Of a stretch of DNA of 12,311 nt, positions 1-7,408 are shown piece after piece. Positions within the stretch are counted from its first letter, which is position 1, and each line of letters starts with the position of its first letter. The notes beneath the pieces were generated by a model. That model ran no database searches. It saw only the letters and a list, made by a program, of their open reading frames with translations, and was not told where the DNA came from. The position numbers and the translations under genes were made by a program. The stretch lies in the NCBI GenBank assembly GCA_050257395.1, contig JBLMWU010000095.1, positions 1 through 12,311 on the forward strand. Reading direction: 5' to 3'. This stretch comes from JAIRTY01 sp050257395 (GTDB lineage: Bacteria; Actinomycetota; Actinomycetes; Streptosporangiales; Streptosporangiaceae).

Positions 1-1109
1 CCGCGGCGGCCGCGGCGGCGGCCGCCGTCACCGGGGTGCTGACGGCGACCGCCGCCATCAGCGGCCCGGCCGCACGGCCCGGCGGGCCCGCGGGCCCGCC
101 GGCCGCGCTCAGCCACGTCCCGCCCTACTACGTGGTGCTGGCCGACCTGGTGGAGTCGCGGGAGGCCGTGGTGCGGGCCAGTGCGACCGGGCAGGTGCTC
201 GCGACCGTCCGGCCGCCGCGGCCGTACGGCATCTTCACGTTCGTGACCGGGGCCGCTGACGACCGCACGTTCGTGCTCGCCGCCCAGCGATGGTGGCCGA
301 TCGCGCGCGGGAACCGCGGCATGGCGGCCGAGCAGCGGGACAACGCCACCCCGATGGTCTTCTTCCGGCTCCGTATCGACCCGGCGGCGCACACCGCCCG
401 GCTCACCCGGCTGCGGCTGCCGGTGGTCCCGGCCGCCCCGGACCTGGCCGGCATCGGCCTGTCCCCCGACGCCGGCCGGCTGGCCCTGGCCCTGCACCAG
501 GGCAGCGGCCCGGGCACGGCGCGGGGCCCGGCCATCGAGGTGGTCACGCTGGCCACCGGGGCGCGGCGGACCTGGACGTGGCCGGGCGGCGGCTGGATCG
601 GCAACTTCAAGCCGCTGGGGCAGCCGCTGTCGTGGACGGCCGACGGGCGGTTCCTCGCGTTCCAGCAGTGGGGCGGCAGGCTGGACAGCACCGCCAGCGT
701 GCGCATCCTCGACACCGCCGCGCCCGGCACCAGCCTGCGCGCCAGCAAGCTGGTGGTCTCCTTCTACAACCGGGACTCCGCACCGGGCGTGGGCGACGGC
801 AACACACTGATCACGCCGGACGGCAGCTCGGTGATCGCCTCAACCACCACCACCGCCGGCAGCGGGCAGCATTACCGGACGACGCTGGAGATCGACCGGT
901 ACTCCGCCGCCACCGGCCACCTGACCGGCTGGCGGGCCCGGTGGCACATCGCGGGCTGGCAGGACGTGCTGTGGACCAGCCGGTCCGGCAGCACGCTGAT
1001 CATCATCGACGCGCGGGGCAAGGCAGGCGCGGGGGTCACCGGGGTGCTGGACCCGGCCGGCTTCACCCCCCTGCCCGGCGCCCCGGCAGCCATCCAGATC
1101 GCCTGGTGA
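1..1109 (+). CDS. Membrane-anchored beta-propeller-like protein, 5' end outside window
   Basis: The frame is open from the first bases. A GTG at 36 is available, but the codons before it (from base 3) read as a run of Ala followed by VTG, continuing into VLTATAAISG. This is a hydrophobic helix, so the gene almost certainly starts upstream and the window opens inside a transmembrane segment. After a Pro/Gly/Ala linker, the remaining ~330 residues carry repeated strand-turn motifs typical of TolB/WD40-like (PD40) propeller blades: LSPDAGRLALAL, SWTADGRFLAFQQWGG and ITPDGSSVIAST. The inferred topology is a short cytoplasmic N-terminus, one helix and an extracellular propeller. Function is unknown; such domains usually bind ligands or partners and I see no catalytic motif. 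A related reading frame follows at 1297. Family-level call only. Confidence 0.75.
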   Translation, partial: AAAAAAAAVTGVLTATAAISGPAARPGGPAGPPAALSHVPPYYVVLADLVESREAVVRASATGQVLATVRPPRPYGIFTFVTGAADDRTFVLAAQRWWPIARGNRGMAAEQRDNATPMVFFRLRIDPAAHTARLTRLRLPVVPAAPDLAGIGLSPDAGRLALALHQGSGPGTARGPAIEVVTLATGARRTWTWPGGGWIGNFKPLGQPLSWTADGRFLAFQQWGGRLDSTASVRILDTAAPGTSLRASKLVVSFYNRDSAPGVGDGNTLITPDGSSVIASTTTTAGSGQHYRTTLEIDRYSAATGHLTGWRARWHIAGWQDVLWTSRSGSTLIIIDARGKAGAGVTGVLDPAGFTPLPGAPAAIQIAW

Positions 1110-1266
1110 CGGCTGCGCCAGGCGACGGGAGCGGCGGCGCGGGGCTGCGGGGGCGGCCCGCGCCGCTGCGGCGGCCCCGGCGGGCAGCAGGCCCGCCCCG
1201 CCGCCCGCCAGCGCGTGGCAGACTCCGGTCATGCGGCCGGCCCGTGGCTTTCCCGCTGGCGAAGCA

Positions 1267-1285
1267 GCGCAGCGGGGCGCTGCGC
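1267..1285 (+). terminator. Candidate hairpin terminator after the first propeller gene
   Basis: A perfect 8-bp inverted repeat (GCGCAGCG, GGG loop, CGCTGCGC) lies 158 bp after the first stop codon and just before the second reading frame. It has no T-tract, only GTCTCTG. Actinomycete terminators often lack a U-run, but a purely structural role or chance in GC-rich DNA is also possible. Confidence 0.35.
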
Positions 1286-1296
1286 GTCTCTGATAC

Positions 1297-2199
1297 ATGC
1301 AATCCGATCTGTGGGCGCACCTGACAGTGGTGGACGCCGCCGCGTCAGGCGGTGACCGCACTGGCCAGGCGGCAGCCGCGGCGGATATCACCAGGTCCGG
1401 CCGCGGCAGCCCACCCTGCCGCGGGATCAGCCGCGCCTGGCCGGTCGTGACCGTCTTCTACCGGATCACCCTCACCGCTGCCGGGGCCCTGGTGAAGCAG
1501 CTCCCCGTCAGGCCGATGCCTGGCGTGGTGCTCGCCATCAGCGCGACGGCGGACGGCCGCGAACTCGCCGTCTACCGGGGCACGGTGGCACCCCCCGGCG
1601 GAACCGCACTGACGGTGGCCTCGACGGTGACGGGCCGGGAGCGCAACTGGACCACCACCCGTCCCGGCCCGCTGCCCGGCGTGGCCCTGCTCTCCTGGCT
1701 TGCCGATGGCCGCCGGGTGGCGTTCGTGCGGGTGCTCCCCGGGAGGAACCTCCGCACGGTGGTCCACCTGCTGGATACCGGCGTGCCCGGCGCCGATCTG
1801 CTGGCGGGGGCGTCCCTCGCACCGCCGCAGCTGCCCGCCTTCGTGCAGGCGATCAGCCCGGACGCCAGCACCGTGATCGCGACCACGCCGGGCAGCCCTC
1901 GCGTGGCCGGCCCGGGGCTTCCCGGCTGGTCGGTGGTCAGCTCACCTGCCAGGACCGGGCGGCCTGTCCGCGTGCTCTTCGCGGCGGGCCGGCATGAGCA
2001 CGGCACGTACTGGAACTGCCAGCTGCTGTGGGTCAGCCACACCGGCCAGCGGGTGCTGATTAGGTGCGGGTACCACCCGGCCGGGGGCGGGTCCCAGCAC
2101 CGGGTGTTCCTGGCCGGGCCTGGCCGGGCGCTGCGCCGCCTGCCCTGGCTGGAGCCGCCCGCGGACGCGTTCACCCTGGGGTCGATGCCTCAGGGCTGA
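1297..2199 (+). CDS. Truncated paralogue of the upstream propeller protein
   Basis: The protein aligns by eye with the gene before it from about base 1450 to the stop, matching bases ~351-1109 of that gene over almost the same length. Corresponding segments are FYRITL/FFRLRI, LSWLADGRRVAF/LSWTADGRFLAF, LLDTGVPGADL/ILDTAAPGTSL and ISPDASTVIATT/ITPDGSSVIAST. The first ~50 residues (from MQSDLW) have no counterpart, and the membrane helix and first blades are missing; I see no trace of them in the other frames of 1110-1440. No good ribosome binding site precedes the ATG at 1297 or the in-frame GTGs at 1327, 1330 and 1447. The frame is otherwise intact to its stop, 16 bp from the convergent glyS stop. 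It may be a decaying duplicate or a shortened soluble protein; the start is uncertain. Confidence 0.5.
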   Translation: MQSDLWAHLTVVDAAASGGDRTGQAAAAADITRSGRGSPPCRGISRAWPVVTVFYRITLTAAGALVKQLPVRPMPGVVLAISATADGRELAVYRGTVAPPGGTALTVASTVTGRERNWTTTRPGPLPGVALLSWLADGRRVAFVRVLPGRNLRTVVHLLDTGVPGADLLAGASLAPPQLPAFVQAISPDASTVIATTPGSPRVAGPGLPGWSVVSSPARTGRPVRVLFAAGRHEHGTYWNCQLLWVSHTGQRVLIRCGYHPAGGGSQHRVFLAGPGRALRRLPWLEPPADAFTLGSMPQG

Positions 2200-2215
2200 T
2201 CAGGACGCTGTCCGG

Positions 2216-3604
2216 TCAGCAGCCGGTCAGGCGCTCGGCCAGGTAGGACTCCAGGGCGTCGATGCCGACCCGGTCCTGCCGCATGGTGTCGCGTTCCCGG
2301 ACCGTCACCGCCTGGTCGTCCAGGGTGTCGAAGTCCACGGTGACGCAGTACGGGGTGCCGATCTCGTCCTGGCGGCGGTAGCGGCGGCCGATCGCGCTGG
2401 CGTCGTCGAAGTCGGTGTTCCAGCGCTTGCGGAGCTGGGCGGCCACATCCCGGGCCTTGGGCGACAGGTCGGCGTTGCGCGACAGCGGCAGCACCGCCAC
2501 CTTGACCGGGGCGATCCGGTGGTCGAGCCGGAGCACGGTCCGCTTCTCCATCTTGCCCTTGGCGTCGGGCGCCTCGTCCTCGGCGTAGGCGTCCATCAGG
2601 AACGCCAGCATCGACCGGTCCACCCCGGCGGCGGGCTCGATGACGTACGGCACGAACCGCTCCCCGGAGTCAGCGTCCAGGTAGGACATGTCCTGGCCGG
2701 ACGCTTTGCCATGGGTGGTGAGGTCGAAGTCGGTCCGGTTGGCGATGCCCTCCAGCTCGGCCCACTCGCTGCCGGGGAAGCCGTACCGGTACTCGATGTC
2801 CACGGTGCGCTTGGAGTAGTGCGAGCGCTTTTCGGCCGGGTGCTCGTACTTGCGCAGGTTGTCCTTGCGCATGCCCAGGTCCACGTACCAGCCGAGCCGG
2901 GCGGTGATCCAGTGGTCGTGCCACTCCTCGTCGGTGCCGGGCTTGACGAAGAACTCCATCTCCATCTGCTCGAACTCGCGGGTGCGGAAGATGAAGTTGC
3001 CGGGGGTGATCTCGTTCCGGAACGACTTGCCGACCTGCCCGATGCCGAACGGGATCTTCTTGCGGGAGGTCTGCAGCACGTTGCGGAAGTTGATGAAGAT
3101 GCCCTGGGCGGTCTCCGGGCGCAGGTAGGCGAGCCCGGACTCGTCCTCGGTGGCGCCGAGGAAGGTGCGCAGCAGCCCGTTGAACATCCGCGGCTCGGTG
3201 AACTGGCCTTTGGTGCCGCAGTGCGGGCAGGCGATGTCGGCGAGCCCGTTCGGCGGCTCGTGCCCGTGCTTGTCCTCGTAGGCCTCGGTGAGGTGGTCGG
3301 CCCGGAACCGCCGGTGGCAGGACGTGCACTCGGTCAGCGGGTCCACGAACTCGGTGACGTGCCCGCTGGCCTCCCACACCTCCCGGGCCAGGATCACGCA
3401 GGAGTCGAGCCCGACGATGTCGTCGCGCTCCTGCACCATGGACTTCCACCACTGCCGCTTGACGTTGTTCTTCAGCTCCACGCCCAGCGGGCCGTAGTCC
3501 CAGGAGGCGCGGAGGCCGCCGTAGATCTCACTCGACGGGTACACGATGCCGCGGCGCTTGCAGAGGCTGACCAGCGTGTCGATGCGGTCACTGCCACGTG
3601 CCAT
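2216..3604 (-). CDS. glyS: Glycyl-tRNA synthetase, homodimeric (alpha2) class II type
   Basis: Charges tRNA-Gly with glycine in the cytoplasm using ATP. The 462-residue length matches the bacterial single-chain alpha2 enzyme. The N-terminus (RGIVYPSSEIYGG, WDYGPLGVELK) is characteristic. Class II signatures follow: RPETAQGIF, then FRNEITPGNFIFRTREFEQMEMEFF-type motif 2 around residues 190-215, then a motif 3 containing AGVDRSMLAF. The C-terminal anticodon-binding domain includes GAIGRRYRRQDEIGTP-type sequence. Cys93, Cys96, Cys126 and Cys129 form a zinc site that Streptomyces-type enzymes have and, as I recall, mycobacterial ones lack. I chose Met at 3604 because GGAG (3611-3614) lies 6 nt before it; the ATG at 3616 has no such site. 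The upstream DUF1906 frame runs 133 bp into this gene, so any promoter must lie inside that frame. Confidence 0.97.
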   Translation of the reverse strand: MARGSDRIDTLVSLCKRRGIVYPSSEIYGGLRASWDYGPLGVELKNNVKRQWWKSMVQERDDIVGLDSCVILAREVWEASGHVTEFVDPLTECTSCHRRFRADHLTEAYEDKHGHEPPNGLADIACPHCGTKGQFTEPRMFNGLLRTFLGATEDESGLAYLRPETAQGIFINFRNVLQTSRKKIPFGIGQVGKSFRNEITPGNFIFRTREFEQMEMEFFVKPGTDEEWHDHWITARLGWYVDLGMRKDNLRKYEHPAEKRSHYSKRTVDIEYRYGFPGSEWAELEGIANRTDFDLTTHGKASGQDMSYLDADSGERFVPYVIEPAAGVDRSMLAFLMDAYAEDEAPDAKGKMEKRTVLRLDHRIAPVKVAVLPLSRNADLSPKARDVAAQLRKRWNTDFDDASAIGRRYRRQDEIGTPYCVTVDFDTLDDQAVTVRERDTMRQDRVGIDALESYLAERLTGC

Positions 3605-5190
3605 GAAGGACTCCATCCGGCTGGCGGTCGGCGGGTTACGGGATGCGCGGGGCCCGTCACGGGCGGGCGCGTGCCGCCAAGCTTATCCGGGTCACGGCGC
3701 CGCCCGGGCCAAACCGCTGCCAGCCCGGCCGCCAGCAGAACGGCCGCCAGCAGCGGCAACGCCACTAACCGGTACACGGCGCCGGCGACCACGTCAGAGT
3801 CGATGTCGAGGGTGACCCGGCCGATCCGCCGCCGGTGCGCGCCCAGCCACTGCTTGATCCGGTGCCCGGGCGGCCACATGGAGGGCTGCAGATACGGCAT
3901 CCCGCCCAGGGTGGGCCGCCCGTCCCACAGCCCGAACCAGATCGAGTCGGGCCTGGCCAGCCAGCGGCCGTACACGGTGGAGTTGCGGGCCAGGTCCACC
4001 ACGGCCGCCGACGCGCTCGAGTACACCCCGGAGCGGTGGCCGCTGGCGTGCAGCCGGCGGGTCCAGCCGTTCAGGAAGGACAGGACGCCACGGCGGCAGC
4101 GCCCCCACTGGTGGTGGTAGTACTCCATGTCGTCGTAGAGCGGCGCGCGCAGGCCCAGGCCGAGCGCCGCGGCCAGGCGCATCGCCTGCCCGGCCGCTGC
4201 CCGGCCCTCGGCAAAGGCGTGCCTGAGCCGGATGCGGACCCGGAACATCGTGCTGCAGGAGGCCTGGCGCCCGACGTAGGTGGGGATGAGCGCCCAGCCC
4301 ATCCGGGTGACGGCGCGTACCCACGACGGCGACAGGTTGCCCCACCCGCACGCCGCCTCCGGCCCGCCGATGTAGATGGCCATGGCCGAGAACGCGCTGC
4401 GCCATCTGCTCATCGTCCGCAGGGACGGCGCCGAGCAGGTATCGAATCCCAGCCGCGCCCCCGGCAGGCGGTGCTGGCCGTAGCCCGGCTGGCCGCGGCC
4501 CGGGTCCGCCACGCCCCGCCCGGCCGGGGGCTGACCCGGCGCGGGCTGATCCGGCGCGGGCTGATCCGGCGCGGGCACCCTGGCGGCGAGCTGGCCCGCC
4601 CCGCTGGCGGCGGGCTGGCCGGGCGGCGGCCCGGACCCGGCCGCCGGGCGGGCACTGGCGATGATCCGGTCCACCAGGGCGGAGCTGCCGGCGTAGGTGG
4701 CGCTCACCGCCAGGCCCGCCCGGCCGGCGCTGGCGAGCAGCTGATGGTCCTGCGCGTCCATCAGCAGGTGGCCGGCGAGCTGCGGGCCGCCCCCCGGGAC
4801 CCGGGCGGGCGCCGCCCGCCACACCCCGGGCGCGTCCCCCGGCCGGGTCCGGGCGGGCTGGATGCTGACGGTGTCCACCCGCCCGGCCAGGTGGGCCGGG
4901 CAGAGCTGGTCGGCGCCGGGCTGGCCGAGGTAGACCGCGTGCCGGTCGTACCGCACGCACTGGGTGGAGCCGGGCCCCAGCCGGTAGACCGGCCAGGCCG
5001 CGGGCACGGTGAGCACGTACCCGCCGTACCGGACCGTCTTGGCCGGGAGCGGGCCCAGCCAGCGGGCGGCCCCGGCGGAGCCAATTCCCGGCCCGGCGCT
5101 GGCGCCGGCCGCTGGCCAGGCGGCGGCCGGGCCGGCGATCCCGGTTAGAGTGAGTCCAGCAGTGAGGGCCAGCATGGCCACGCGTCGCAT
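3472..5190 (-). CDS. Secreted, membrane-anchored DUF1906 (glycoside-hydrolase-like) protein
   Basis: 572 residues from the ATG at 5190, which is preceded by GGGGGA 6 nt upstream; the in-frame ATG at 5229 would place 13 residues before the signal peptide. Layout: Sec signal peptide 1-24 (cut near AAA/W); an unrecognised N-terminal domain ~45-180 with Cys78 and Cys97, a likely disulfide; a Pro/Gln/Ala linker ~183-240 with PAPDQ repeats; and a DUF1906 domain ~247-467. That domain shows LGFDTC (248-253), YIGG (273-276), YDDMEYY (352-358) and DIDSD (462-466), like the Rv2525c family, whose fold resembles TIM-barrel glycoside hydrolases acting on cell-wall glycans. A transmembrane helix (~469-493) and RRR stop-transfer follow, predicting an extracellular enzyme held at the membrane. 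The last ~73 residues are basic and low-complexity and mostly overlap glyS; they may not be biologically meaningful. Substrate and activity are unknown. Confidence 0.82.
   Translation of the reverse strand: MRRVAMLALTAGLTLTGIAGPAAAWPAAGASAGPGIGSAGAARWLGPLPAKTVRYGGYVLTVPAAWPVYRLGPGSTQCVRYDRHAVYLGQPGADQLCPAHLAGRVDTVSIQPARTRPGDAPGVWRAAPARVPGGGPQLAGHLLMDAQDHQLLASAGRAGLAVSATYAGSSALVDRIIASARPAAGSGPPPGQPAASGAGQLAARVPAPDQPAPDQPAPGQPPAGRGVADPGRGQPGYGQHRLPGARLGFDTCSAPSLRTMSRWRSAFSAMAIYIGGPEAACGWGNLSPSWVRAVTRMGWALIPTYVGRQASCSTMFRVRIRLRHAFAEGRAAAGQAMRLAAALGLGLRAPLYDDMEYYHHQWGRCRRGVLSFLNGWTRRLHASGHRSGVYSSASAAVVDLARNSTVYGRWLARPDSIWFGLWDGRPTLGGMPYLQPSMWPPGHRIKQWLGAHRRRIGRVTLDIDSDVVAGAVYRLVALPLLAAVLLAAGLAAVWPGRRRDPDKLGGTRPPVTGPAHPVTRRPPAGWSPSWHVAVTASTRWSASASAAASCTRRVRSTAASAPPGTTARWAWS
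3611..3614 (-). promoter_or_regulatory. Ribosome binding site deciding the glyS start
   Basis: GGAG, 6 nt before the ATG at 3604 and part of the alternative ATGGAG at 3616. It supports the shorter, 462-residue GlyRS. Confidence 0.6.
4528..4572 (-). repeat. Three 15-bp tandem repeats coding for the PAPDQ linker
   Basis: Three head-to-tail copies of a 15-bp unit (GGGCTGATCCGGCGC on the + strand; the first copy has one C for T), followed by a partial fourth. They encode the pentapeptide repeat of the linker between the N-terminal and DUF1906 domains. Copy number could vary by slippage and so change linker length. Confidence 0.85.
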
Positions 5191-5349
5191 CTTAATTCCC
5201 CCGAAAGCAAATGACGGAAGTACCGCCACTGCGGCTTAGTCCCCCGACAAGTGCCTGTTCCCGCCCCATTCCGAGAACATGCGGCCGCCGTGGCACCAGC
5301 TCGCCGTCAGGCGCATGTTTGGGCAGGGAATGTGAGTACATGAGCAAAA

Positions 5350-5365
5350 GGCCAGCCAGCTGGCC
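5350..5365 (+). promoter_or_regulatory. Inverted repeat touching the ribosome binding site of the small membrane protein
   Basis: A perfect 7-bp inverted repeat (GGCCAGC, CA, GCTGGCC) ends directly at the GGAGG (5366-5370) of the gene starting at 5381. It could be a repressor operator or an RNA hairpin affecting translation. It lies in the 190-bp gap between divergent genes (5191-5380), in which I recognise no other element. Confidence 0.3.
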
Positions 5366-5380
5366 GGAGGGATGAATACC

Positions 5381-5791
5381 ATGAATGCCCGCTCATCGCG
5401 CCGGCCGGCCGCGAACCCGCGGCCCGGGCCCCGGCAGGGCAGGCCGGGCCAGCCCGGGCGGCCCGGCACCAGGCGCCCGCTGCCGCAGGGCCCGCTGTAC
5501 ACCCCGGGCGCGGGCGGCACCCGCCAGGCCGTGGAGGGCCGCAGCGCCCGGGTGGTGCTCCTGCTGCACCAGCTGCCGAAGTGGCTGCTGCCGCTGGTCA
5601 TGGTGGCCCTGCTGGTGGCCGGCCTGGCAGTACGCGGCCCAGGCGGCGGCGCGGCGCTGGCGGCGATGGCGGCCGTGCTCGGCTGGCTCGCCTACCTGTC
5701 CTGGCCCGCGCTGGCCAGCCAGGGACGGCTGCTGCGGGTGCTCGGCATCACGGGCGTGCTGGTGCTCGCCGCCGTGCAGTCCCTGCGGTAG
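5381..5791 (+). CDS. Small membrane protein, three helices, DUF6703-like
   Basis: 136 residues from the ATG at 5381, which sits 10 nt after GGAGG (5366-5370); the in-frame ATG at 5372 is only 1 nt from that site and less likely. The first ~55 residues are Arg/Pro/Gly-rich and presumably cytoplasmic and disordered. Three hydrophobic helices follow: LPLVMVALLVAGLAV, ALAAMAAVLGWLAYLSW and VLGITGVLVLAAVQSL, leaving a very short C-terminus. There are no catalytic residues or signal peptide. Overall form resembles the uncharacterised actinobacterial DUF6703 family, a name given from memory and not verified. The stop lies 5 bp from the convergent uppS stop, and the gene is divergent from the DUF1906 gene. 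Function unknown. Confidence 0.75.
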   Translation: MNARSSRRPAANPRPGPRQGRPGQPGRPGTRRPLPQGPLYTPGAGGTRQAVEGRSARVVLLLHQLPKWLLPLVMVALLVAGLAVRGPGGGAALAAMAAVLGWLAYLSWPALASQGRLLRVLGITGVLVLAAVQSLR

Positions 5792-5796
5792 CCCGG

Positions 5797-6618
5797 CTAG
5801 GGCACCGGGTTCGGCTTCGCGCCGCCGTAGCGGCGGTCGCGGCTCGCGTAAATCTCGCAGGCGTGCCATAGATGGCGCCGGTCGAAATCCGGGAAAAGGG
5901 TGTCCAGGAACACCAGCTCCGCATAGGCGCTCTGCCATAGCAGAAAGTTAGAAATACGCTGCTCGCCGGATGACCGGATGAACAAGTCGACATCGGGGAT
6001 GCCCGGCTCATCCAGGTAGCGGGCGAACATTTTCTCGTCCACCCGGCCGGGGCGCAGCCGGCCGGCCGCCACGTCGGCGGCGATGGCGGCGGCCGCGTCC
6101 GCGATCTCGGCGCGGCCCCCGTAGTTGACGCAGAACTGCAGCGTCAGCACCGAGTTGCCCGCCGTCATCCGCTCGGCGTCCTCCAGTTCGGAGATGACGC
6201 TCCGCCACAGCCGCGGCCGCCGGCCCGCCCAGCGGACCCGGACGCCCATCTCGTTGAGCTGGTCCCGGCGGCGCCGGATGACGTCCCGGTTGAAGCCCAT
6301 GAGGAAGCGGACCTCCTCCGGGGACCGGCGCCAGTTCTCGGTGGAGAACGCGTACGCCGACAGATACGGGATGCCCAGCTCGATCGCGCCCATGATCACG
6401 TCGAAGAGCGAGTACTCGCCCTGCTTGTGGCCCTCGGTCCGGGGCAGCCCGCGCTGCTTGGCCCAGCGCCCGTTGCCGTCCATCACCAGGGCCACGTGCC
6501 GGGGCACCAGCTCAGGCGGGATGGCCGGCGGGCGGGCGCCGCCCGGATGCGGATCGGGCGGCCGGACAGCATTCTGGCTGTGCTGGCCGCCCCGCGGCGG
6601 CGCGCTCTCCCGGCTCAA
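5797..6618 (-). CDS. uppS: Isoprenyl transferase (undecaprenyl/polyprenyl diphosphate synthase family)
   Basis: A cis-prenyltransferase that adds isopentenyl diphosphate units to an allylic diphosphate, making the C50/C55 lipid carrier for peptidoglycan and other wall polymers; it acts at the inner face of the membrane. 273 residues from the TTG start. It shows the family signature VMDGNGRWAKQRG with catalytic Asp47, then AFSTENWRRSPEEVRFLM, CVNYGGRAEI, and the C-terminal DLFIRSSGEQRISNFLLWQ region that binds substrate phosphate and magnesium. The longer open frame to 6696 lies mostly inside recO and includes non-conserved residues, so I chose the TTG at 6618. It overlaps the recO stop as TTGA and has GGAG 5 nt upstream. 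The N-terminal ~30 residues before the Pro-rich PHPGGARPP are variable in this family. Actinomycetes often have two such enzymes, so product chain length is not certain. Confidence 0.95.
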   Translation of the reverse strand: MSRESAPPRGGQHSQNAVRPPDPHPGGARPPAIPPELVPRHVALVMDGNGRWAKQRGLPRTEGHKQGEYSLFDVIMGAIELGIPYLSAYAFSTENWRRSPEEVRFLMGFNRDVIRRRRDQLNEMGVRVRWAGRRPRLWRSVISELEDAERMTAGNSVLTLQFCVNYGGRAEIADAAAAIAADVAAGRLRPGRVDEKMFARYLDEPGIPDVDLFIRSSGEQRISNFLLWQSAYAELVFLDTLFPDFDRRHLWHACEIYASRDRRYGGAKPNPVP

Positions 6619-7364
6619 GCGTGCTCCACATGGCGAAGTGACCGGATGGAATGCTCCAGGTGCCATTGCAGATAGGCGGCGACCAGGCCGCTGCACTCTA
6701 CCTGGTACCGCTGCTCAGCCGCGTCGGCGCTGGGCCAGTCGCCGCGCAGCAGCGCGCTCATCAGGGCCACCGTCCGGACGGACGGGGTGGCGGCCCCGGC
6801 GGGACGGCACGACCGGCAGGCCAGCCCGCCCGCGGCGATGGCGAACGCCCGTGACCCGCCGCTGTCAGCCCCCGGGTCGGGGGTGCCGCACACCGCGCAC
6901 TCCGCCAGGGCCGGCGCGTAGCCGGCCACGGCCAGCGACCGCAGCAGGAAGGCGTCGAGCACCAGCCGCGGGTCGTGCTCCCCCGCCCCCAGCGCCCGCA
7001 GCCCGCCGACCAGCAGCAGGAACTGGCGCAGGGCGGGCTCCTTTTCCTCCGGCGTGAACCGCTCGGCGGTCTCCAGCATGGCCGTCCCGCTGGTGTAGCG
7101 CGGGTAGTCGGCAATCAGCGGCTCCCCGTACGCCCGCACCGTCTCCGCCTGCGTGATCACGTCGAGCGACCGGCCGGTGTAGAGGAGGAGATCGACGTGG
7201 GTGAACGGCTCCAGCCGGGCGCCGAACCGCGACTTCGTCCGGCGCACTCCTTTGCCCACCGCGCGGATCCGGCCGTTGCGCCGGGTGAGCACGGTGACGA
7301 TCCGGTCGGCTTCCCCCAGCTTCTGGGTCCGCAGCACGATCCCGTCGTCCCGGTACAGGCTCAC
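6615..7364 (-). CDS. recO: DNA repair protein RecO
   Basis: A recombination mediator that works with RecR to load RecA on SSB-coated single-stranded DNA in the RecFOR pathway. 249 residues, usual for actinobacterial RecO. The N-terminal OB-fold is evident from the start (YRDDGIVLRTQKLGEADRIV, then RIRAVGKGVRRTKSRFG, ~1-80). The helical C-terminal region contains a zinc-finger pattern: Cys156 and Cys159 (CAVC) with Cys183 and Cys186 (CRSC). The start is GTG at 7364; an ATG two bases upstream runs straight into TGA, so it cannot be used in this frame. The upstream site is weak (a GGCGAG about 10 nt away). The gene lies 79 bp after leuA, beyond a likely terminator, and overlaps uppS by 4 bp. Confidence 0.95.
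   Translation of the reverse strand: MSLYRDDGIVLRTQKLGEADRIVTVLTRRNGRIRAVGKGVRRTKSRFGARLEPFTHVDLLLYTGRSLDVITQAETVRAYGEPLIADYPRYTSGTAMLETAERFTPEEKEPALRQFLLLVGGLRALGAGEHDPRLVLDAFLLRSLAVAGYAPALAECAVCGTPDPGADSGGSRAFAIAAGGLACRSCRPAGAATPSVRTVALMSALLRGDWPSADAAEQRYQVECSGLVAAYLQWHLEHSIRSLRHVEHA
6624..6627 (-). promoter_or_regulatory. Ribosome binding site deciding the uppS TTG start
   Basis: GGAG within the last codons of recO, 5 nt before the TTG at 6618. It supports coupled translation of recO and uppS. Confidence 0.55.
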
Positions 7365-7408
7365 ATCGCCATTCTCGCCTACGGCGGGGACAGCGCGGGC
7401 CCGGCCGC

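Noticed and set aside
3..27. GCGGCC-rich simple repeat at the window start
   Set aside because: It is explained by Ala codons of the membrane helix of the partial first gene.
2519..4120. 533-residue open frame on the + strand opposite glyS
   Set aside because: It is antisense to a clear GlyRS gene, its composition is Val/Leu/Gly/Ala/His-rich as expected for a shadow of GC-rich coding DNA, and it has no recognisable domain.
5191..5371. Possible c-di-AMP (ydaO-type) riboswitch before the DUF1906 gene, as found before some actinobacterial wall hydrolases
   Set aside because: The conserved core segments I would expect (GGGGUGAAUCC-like and GUCAGCUAACC-like) are not present; only loose similarity remains.
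5236..5601. 121-residue frame on the - strand upstream of the DUF1906 gene
   Set aside because: It overlaps the small membrane protein gene, lacks a ribosome binding site, and has the composition of an antisense shadow.
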